Source: Rummeliibacillus pycnus_B (GTDB lineage: Bacteria; Bacillota; Bacilli; Bacillales_A; Planococcaceae). Taken from it: DNA of 64,000 bases. Below the pieces are notes generated by a model, which searched no databases, was not told the origin of the DNA, and saw nothing but the letters and a program-made list of their open reading frames with translations. A program made the position numbers and the translations under genes. The stretch covers positions 81,809-145,808 of the forward strand of contig NZ_JBCMNM010000048.1 of assembly GCF_050459865.1 (NCBI RefSeq), read 5' to 3'. Positions 59,816 through 64,000 of this stretch are shown here, in pieces. Each line of letters opens with the position of its first letter. The first letter of the stretch is position 1.

Positions 59816-60072
59816 ATGAAAATGGGTAACCTCACTTTCTATATACTGTATTCTGGTACTTTAAACGATAAAGAGCAATTGGTCAATAACTCTATATTAT
59901 TTATATTTATCCAATCTGAAAAGAAATGAGTTACGAAGTTGATTCTACTAACTTTATATTACTCAAGCAAAAGCTCACCTAAGGATTGTATGTTTTTATT
60001 GTAGTTAAAAATTCATCCAAACAACAAATAAATTGTTACAATATTAATATGTATTTGAATGGAGGAATTATC

Positions 60073-60546
60073 ATGACAATGTTAGAAGGATTAGAAGCAC
60101 CTGTGTTTTCATTGCTCAATGAAAAAGGAGAAAAGGTTTCTTTATCTGATTATAAAGGGAAGAAATCAGTTGTACTTTATTTTTATCCAAAAGATATGAC
60201 ACCTGGCTGCACAACAGAAGCATGTGATTTTCGTGATGCTCATCAGGATTTTTCAGATTTAGATGCTGTAATTTTAGGTGTAAGCCCAGATGATGAAAAC
60301 AAACATGTTAAGTTTATCGAAAAACACGGACTCCCTTTTTCTTTATTGGTAGATACAGATCACAAAGTGGCAGAATCTTACGACGTTTGGAAATTGAAAA
60401 AAATGTATGGTCGTGAATACATGGGAATTGAACGCTCTACTTTTTTAATCAATAAAGAAGGAATTGTTGAAAAAGAATGGCGTAAGGTACGTGTCAAAAA
60501 TCATATAGAAGAAGTGTTAAATTATCTTCGAAGCAAAGGGGAGTAA
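60073..60546 (+). CDS. bcp: Thiol peroxidase of the Bcp/PrxQ family
   Basis: A 157-aa peroxiredoxin that reduces peroxides in the cytoplasm. Peroxidatic Cys46 (DMTPGCTTEACDF) and resolving Cys51 fit the atypical two-cysteine BCP type. ATGGAGGAA precedes the ATG at 60073; the longer frame has no site. It is 3 nt from a 2-hydroxyacid dehydrogenase gene and 1.2 kb from perR. I see no convincing PerR box in front of it. Confidence 0.94.
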   Translation: MTMLEGLEAPVFSLLNEKGEKVSLSDYKGKKSVVLYFYPKDMTPGCTTEACDFRDAHQDFSDLDAVILGVSPDDENKHVKFIEKHGLPFSLLVDTDHKVAESYDVWKLKKMYGREYMGIERSTFLINKEGIVEKEWRKVRVKNHIEEVLNYLRSKGE

Positions 60547-60549
60547 ATC

Positions 60550-61494
60550 ATGAAAATTTATTTTACGTTTGATCCTCGCCCGGATTTAAAAGAAGATTTA
60601 TTACATGAGTTCCCGGAGCAGGAGTTTATTTTTCGTAATACGGTGGATGAAGACCTATTAAAAACAGCTGAAATTTTAGTAACGTACGGCGAAGACTTAG
60701 TAGAAGAACATATTGCGATTGCTAATCAGCTGCAATGGATTATGGTTGTATCAGCTGGACTTGAAAAAATGCCATTAAATGAAATAGCAAAGCGTGGGAT
60801 TGTCGTTTCAAATGTACGTGGTATTCACAAAGTACCAATGGCAGAATCAGTATTAGCACATATTCTGGCGTATAAACGTTCACTACCATGGATTTATGAA
60901 AAGGAAAGAAATGCAGAATGGAATCGTAAATCGAAATCCAAAGAATTAAGGGATTCAACAGCGCTAATTTTAGGTCCCGGAGCAATTGGGGGAGAAATTG
61001 GACGTTTATTACAATGTTTTGGTGTTAAAACGATAGGTTGTAATCGCTCTGGAATGAACGCCGATTATATGGATTGTATGGTAAAGTTCGATGACTTAAC
61101 GACTGTTTTACCAGATGCGGATATCGTTATTTCAGTACTACCAAGTACGAAAGAAACACATCATTTATTGGGGCCGGAGCATTTTAAAGCGATGAAAACA
61201 AGTGCAATCTTTATGAATTTTGGTCGAGGTGACTTAGTAGCGACAGATGTATTGCAACAAGCTCTTTTACAAAATGATATAGCATATGCGATATGTGATG
61301 TATTTGAAGAGGAACCACTTCCTAAAGAGCATCCGTTTTGGACAATGGATAATATAACAGTGTCACCACACGTTTCAAGTCATTCTTCTCGATATTTAGA
61401 ACGTGGCTTTGATATTTTTAAACCAAACTTGAAAAAGTGGATAGCAGGAGACAAGCAGATTGAGAATATCATTGATCCTTCAAAAGGGTACTAA
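60550..61494 (+). CDS. D-isomer-specific 2-hydroxyacid dehydrogenase
   Basis: A 314-aa NAD(P)-dependent oxidoreductase. The Rossmann motif is ALILGPGAIGGEIGRLL (about 138-154); catalytic residues are Arg in MNFGRGDLVATDV, Glu in VFEEEPLPKEHP and His in TVSPHVSSHSSR. The substrate (glyoxylate, hydroxypyruvate, D-lactate or other) is not determinable. Overlap-free but tight coupling with bcp suggests one operon. Confidence 0.88.
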   Translation: MKIYFTFDPRPDLKEDLLHEFPEQEFIFRNTVDEDLLKTAEILVTYGEDLVEEHIAIANQLQWIMVVSAGLEKMPLNEIAKRGIVVSNVRGIHKVPMAESVLAHILAYKRSLPWIYEKERNAEWNRKSKSKELRDSTALILGPGAIGGEIGRLLQCFGVKTIGCNRSGMNADYMDCMVKFDDLTTVLPDADIVISVLPSTKETHHLLGPEHFKAMKTSAIFMNFGRGDLVATDVLQQALLQNDIAYAICDVFEEEPLPKEHPFWTMDNITVSPHVSSHSSRYLERGFDIFKPNLKKWIAGDKQIENIIDPSKGY

Positions 61495-61654
61495 TTATTA
61501 TCTTTTATAGCCAAACTATCATTAACCATTTTTAATTGAGAAAATCAATGAGAATATGATTGCATTTACATAGCAAATCACGTTTGTTTATCGATTGAAA
61601 ATAAGAATCAGTACCTAAAAAGTGAACAAAACACTATAACGGGATGTAGAAATA

Positions 61655-61684
61655 TTGACATTTGCACCACTTATTAAGTAAACT
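61655..61684 (+). promoter_or_regulatory. Sigma-A promoter of perR
   Basis: TTGACA at 61655-61660, 18-nt spacer, TAAACT at 61679-61684. Confidence 0.7.
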
Positions 61685-61686
61685 AA

Positions 61687-61701
61687 TTATAACGATTATA
61701 A
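61687..61701 (+). promoter_or_regulatory. PerR box controlling perR itself
   Basis: TTATAACGATTATAA agrees with the PerR consensus TTATAATNATTATAA at 13 or more of 15 positions. It begins 2 nt behind the -10 hexamer, covering the transcription start, which fits autorepression as known in B. subtilis. Confidence 0.82.
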
Positions 61702-61734
61702 ATAAATAATACTTATGAAGTGAGGTGCATGGCG

Positions 61735-62178
61735 GTGTCCGAAATGCAATTGAAAAGTGCACTTGACACGCTAAAGACAACCGGCGTAAGGATTACTCCT
61801 CAACGTCATGCGATTTTAGAGTACTTAATTGAATCAATGGCGCATCCTACTGCTGACGATATTTATAAAGCATTAGAGCATAAATTTCCTAATATGAGTG
61901 TTGCTACTGTATACAATAATTTACGTGTTTTCCGTGAATCAGGTCTTGTTAAAGAATTGACCTATGGCGATAACGCTAGTCGTTTTGATTTTGTAACAAG
62001 TAAGCACTACCACATTATTTGTGAATCATGTGGCAAGATTGTGGACTTCCATTATCCTGGACTTGATGAAGTGGAACATCTTGCAGCCCACGTTACAGGC
62101 TTCAAAGTCAACTCTCACCGTTTGGAAGTATACGGTACATGTCCTGATTGTGCAGAAAAAGCAACAAAGCTTCAATAA
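61735..62178 (+). CDS. perR: Peroxide-responsive repressor PerR
   Basis: A 147-aa Fur-family repressor. With a GTG start at 61735 (GAGGTG 7 nt upstream) the numbering equals B. subtilis PerR: regulatory metal ligands His37, Asp85, His91, His93, Asp104 and structural zinc cysteines 96, 99, 136, 139 are all present. The sensor oxidises His37/His91 when iron-bound and exposed to H2O2, then leaves DNA. The sequence is close to the B. subtilis protein along its length. Likely targets here are its own promoter and the P-type ATPase gene at 33.8-35.8 kb. Confidence 0.97.
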   Translation: MSEMQLKSALDTLKTTGVRITPQRHAILEYLIESMAHPTADDIYKALEHKFPNMSVATVYNNLRVFRESGLVKELTYGDNASRFDFVTSKHYHIICESCGKIVDFHYPGLDEVEHLAAHVTGFKVNSHRLEVYGTCPDCAEKATKLQ

Positions 62179-62187
62179 TGGTATATT

Positions 62188-62231
62188 AAAAAAAGCTATA
62201 CATGGTAAAAAACCGATGTATAGCTTTTTTC
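62188..62231 (+). terminator. Terminator of perR
   Basis: AAAGCTATACAT/ATGTATAGCTTT with a T-run. Confidence 0.9.
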
Positions 62232-62275
62232 TATATGGAGAATTTTATGGTAGACTGTTTTATGTTCTTTCTATA

Positions 62276-62303
62276 AAACCTCGTCTCAGATAGAAACGAG
62301 GTC
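62276..62303 (-). terminator. Terminator of ygzB
   Basis: ACCTCGTTT/AGACGAGGT on the minus strand followed by TTTATAG. Confidence 0.7.
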
Positions 62304-62307
62304 CTTA

Positions 62308-62682
62308 CTAATCTTTGTGCGTACGTTTTATTTTATTGTTGTAAGCTTGATTGAATTCTTTGCCTTCTAATGACTTGTCTAATGTTAGAGGTTCGCTACA
62401 AAACATACACATATCTACGCGTCCCAACACCTTTGTGTGCTTATGGCAATTTGGACATTCAACCATGACTGCTTGAGTCGATAAAAACCCAATCCAAGCA
62501 TAAACCGTTGTGCTCCCAATAATGCATAGAATACCAATTGTCATGAAAATAACGACTAACCATTTATTTTCCCTAAAGATGATGGCACCATACATGATGA
62601 TGAAGCCGATAAAGATAAGAGATAAGGCAAATGTACGGATTTTATTAATTTTACTTTTATAAGGTTTCTTATTGGATTTCAT
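62308..62682 (-). CDS. ygzB: UPF0295 membrane protein YgzB
   Basis: A 124-aa protein with two helices (TFALSLIFIGFIIMYGAIIF and VVIFMTIGILCIIGSTTVYA) followed by a small zinc-ribbon-like part with CPNC and CMFC pairs. It matches YgzB in sequence and in place between perR and ygxA. Function unknown. Confidence 0.9.
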   Translation of the reverse strand: MKSNKKPYKSKINKIRTFALSLIFIGFIIMYGAIIFRENKWLVVIFMTIGILCIIGSTTVYAWIGFLSTQAVMVECPNCHKHTKVLGRVDMCMFCSEPLTLDKSLEGKEFNQAYNNKIKRTHKD

Positions 62683-62813
62683 TTGTTAGCCTCCTAAATT
62701 ACAGGATACTAAAAACAGTATAGTTAGGCAATACGATTTGAAACTATGAAAAGGAATCTAAATTTTACTGTCGAAAGATTATTATATAGAGATTTTATTC
62801 TAGGAGGATTCTT

Positions 62814-63689
62814 ATGGAGCAATTACTTCGTCCAATTTATCAAGAACGTGCAAGTCAGCCTAATACATTAGGGGTTATTATTGTAGGAAAAAGAGAAGAT
62901 GTAAGCCCGATTACAGATACATTTGATACCATCCTATTAGTCATAACGAAAGAGAATCGTGTACCAGTCTATACAAAACACTACACATTTGAAAATCACA
63001 AAGCAGCAATGCATATTATTACTGAAAAACAATTACATAAGTGGCTCCTTGTCGGAACAAACAAGAAACTTATCGATTGGATTTTGTTTGGGAGAATATT
63101 ATTTGATCGAAACGAATATGTTAGTAATTTAAAGCAAAACCTTAAGGACTTTCCCTTCTATGGAAGGAACGTCAAAATGGGGATAGAGTTTGCAAAGCTA
63201 ATTCGTCACTATTTAGAAGGCAAAGTCTGCTTTGAAGAAACAAACTATTTGGATGCCTATAATCATGTAGTAGAATCTCTCCATCACTTAGCACGTCTAG
63301 CAGTACTGGATAAGGGATTATATCCAGAAGTCACTGTATGGTCTCAAGTAAAACTAATCGATCCTGAGATTTACAAACTATATGAAGAACTTATTACAAG
63401 TGAAGAGACTATTAATAAAAGATTAGAGCTTTTATTCTTAGCAAGTGAGTTCCTAATTCATTCGCGTACCGCAGATGGAGCTCGTCATATATTAAGAGTA
63501 ATGTCTGAAAAGGAATATTGGACAATACAAGAGCTGCATGAACAAGAAGAATTGAAAAACTACTCTGTAGACTTGGAAGTGTTCGTTGAATTTCTAATTA
63601 GTAAGGGATACATTCAAGTTGAAAACATAGAAGCAAAGAGTAATCAGATCTTCCATAGACATTATAAGATTGAACAATCCACAAAATAG
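62814..63689 (+). CDS. ygxA: Nucleotidyltransferase-like protein YgxA
   Basis: A 291-aa cytoplasmic protein: an N-terminal nucleotidyltransferase-like part (LGVIIVGKREDVSPITDTFD), a helical middle (YLDAYNHVVESLHHLARLAV) and a C-terminal winged-helix-like end. It corresponds to YgxA, which precedes an rRNA operon in B. subtilis as here. AGGAGG precedes the ATG. No activity is established. Confidence 0.9.
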   Translation: MEQLLRPIYQERASQPNTLGVIIVGKREDVSPITDTFDTILLVITKENRVPVYTKHYTFENHKAAMHIITEKQLHKWLLVGTNKKLIDWILFGRILFDRNEYVSNLKQNLKDFPFYGRNVKMGIEFAKLIRHYLEGKVCFEETNYLDAYNHVVESLHHLARLAVLDKGLYPEVTVWSQVKLIDPEIYKLYEELITSEETINKRLELLFLASEFLIHSRTADGARHILRVMSEKEYWTIQELHEQEELKNYSVDLEVFVEFLISKGYIQVENIEAKSNQIFHRHYKIEQSTK

Positions 63690-63746
63690 TTGTATAGTGA
63701 TTATTACATCACTTTTATGGAGCGAAAATAAATTCTCAAAAAAGTG

Positions 63747-63776
63747 TTGACTTTCATAAAGAAACTATTGTATTAT
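63747..63776 (+). promoter_or_regulatory. rRNA operon promoter P1
   Basis: TTGACT, 18-nt spacer, TATTAT. First of two tandem promoters upstream of an rRNA operon. Confidence 0.65.
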
Positions 63777-63846
63777 ATTAAATGTCGCTAAGACATACTA
63801 ATTAAATCGCGAATCTTTCTAGTGAAAAACTTTTCTAAAAAAGTTC

Positions 63847-63875
63847 TTGACAGTTAGAAATGAAAGTGATAAGAT
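63847..63875 (+). promoter_or_regulatory. rRNA operon promoter P2
   Basis: TTGACA, 17-nt spacer, TAAGAT, the typical strong P2 layout of Bacillales rrn operons. Confidence 0.82.
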
Positions 63876-64000
63876 GTAAAAGTCGTCAAGATGACGATGA
63901 GATATGAACCTTGAAAACTGAACAAGCAAGACGTTAATCAATAAACTTTGATTACTAACATTTGTTAGTAACAAGGACAAAAAATAGATATCATCTTTTA
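63876..64000 (+). other. rRNA leader; 16S gene expected just past the window
   Basis: The transcript leader contains the conserved TGAACCTTGAAAACTGAACA block (63905-63924), commonly found before and between rRNA genes, and a perfect 8-bp hairpin (TTACTAAC 63952-63959, GTTAGTAA 63964-63971). The last bases, ATCTTTTA, resemble the run-in to the 5' end of 16S rRNA. No mature 16S sequence can be claimed inside the window. Confidence 0.75.

Noticed and set aside
60035..60060. PerR box upstream of bcp
   Set aside because: The best sequence (TTACAATATTAATAT) matches only about 10 of 15 positions, which is not above chance in this AT-rich DNA.

Overview
The window is AT-rich chromosomal DNA from a low-GC, endospore-forming, motile Gram-positive of the order Bacillales. 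The evidence is dense AGGAGG-type ribosome binding sites, many TTG/GTG starts, a gamma-type small acid-soluble spore protein, a full dlt operon, MotA/MotB and two chemoreceptors. From about 43 kb to the right end the gene order follows the Bacillus subtilis yfhF-recX-yfhH-yfhJ-yfhP-mutY-sspE-ygaC-ygaD-(gsaB)-ygaE-bcp-perR-ygzB-ygxA-rrn block. A D-aspartate ligase next to an aspartate racemase points away from B. subtilis (meso-DAP wall) and towards Lysinibacillus-like Planococcaceae/Caryophanaceae with L-Lys-D-Asp peptidoglycan. The genus is an inference; no rRNA gene is inside the window.

Layout. 0.2-2.6 kb: polar amino-acid ABC transporter (minus strand). 3-6.7 kb: PLP aminotransferase, two decayed genes (a pentapeptide-like fragment and a truncated DUF2935 protein), a YbaK deacylase and an alpha/beta hydrolase. 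7.0-11.4 kb: dltXABCD behind an ECF-sigma-type promoter. 12-14 kb: a HemAT oxygen sensor with an added CZB domain. 14.4-20.8 kb: VanZ, FbpA, an asparagine synthase, a C39-like lipoprotein, D-Asp ligase and Asp racemase, which I read as a cell-wall cross-bridge module. 20.8-33.7 kb: mostly housekeeping genes (DEAD helicase, M29 aminopeptidase, Map, PPK2, GNAT, carbonic anhydrase, MreBH, MotAB, YfkK, YfkH) with several small membrane or cationic peptides. 33.8-37.8 kb: an iron-efflux-type P-type ATPase with PerR-like and Fur-like boxes, class I fumarase and an SE1561 protein. 37.9-39.7 kb: a structured, terminated transcription unit in front of an MFS transporter. 39.7-49.7 kb: chemoreceptor, RlmD, PdaA, YfhF, RecX, YfhH, YfhJ, YfhP, MutY and SspE. 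49.8-58.6 kb: NtdP, YgaD and a five-gene opp-type oligopeptide permease with a CodY-like box, occupying the place of gsaB in B. subtilis. 58.7-64 kb: YgaE, Bcp, a 2-hydroxyacid dehydrogenase, PerR with its own PerR box, YgzB, YgxA, then tandem rRNA promoters; the 16S gene should start just beyond the right edge.

How the parts fit. Two envelope modules (dlt D-alanylation of teichoic acids; the asnB/asl/racD cross-bridge) lie close together, with MreBH and PdaA as further wall genes. A redox and iron circuit is suggested by PerR, its autoregulatory box, Bcp and the PerR/Fur-marked ATPase. Nutrient uptake is represented by the amino-acid ABC system and the CodY-marked opp operon. Intergenic spaces carry at least three copies of a MITE-like palindromic element, one with a further palindrome inserted in its core. 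The most unusual items are the structured RNA/leader at 37.9-38.3 kb, the HemAT-CZB receptor lacking the zinc cysteine, the hairpin that hides the sspE ribosome binding site only in read-through transcripts, and the nested repeats.
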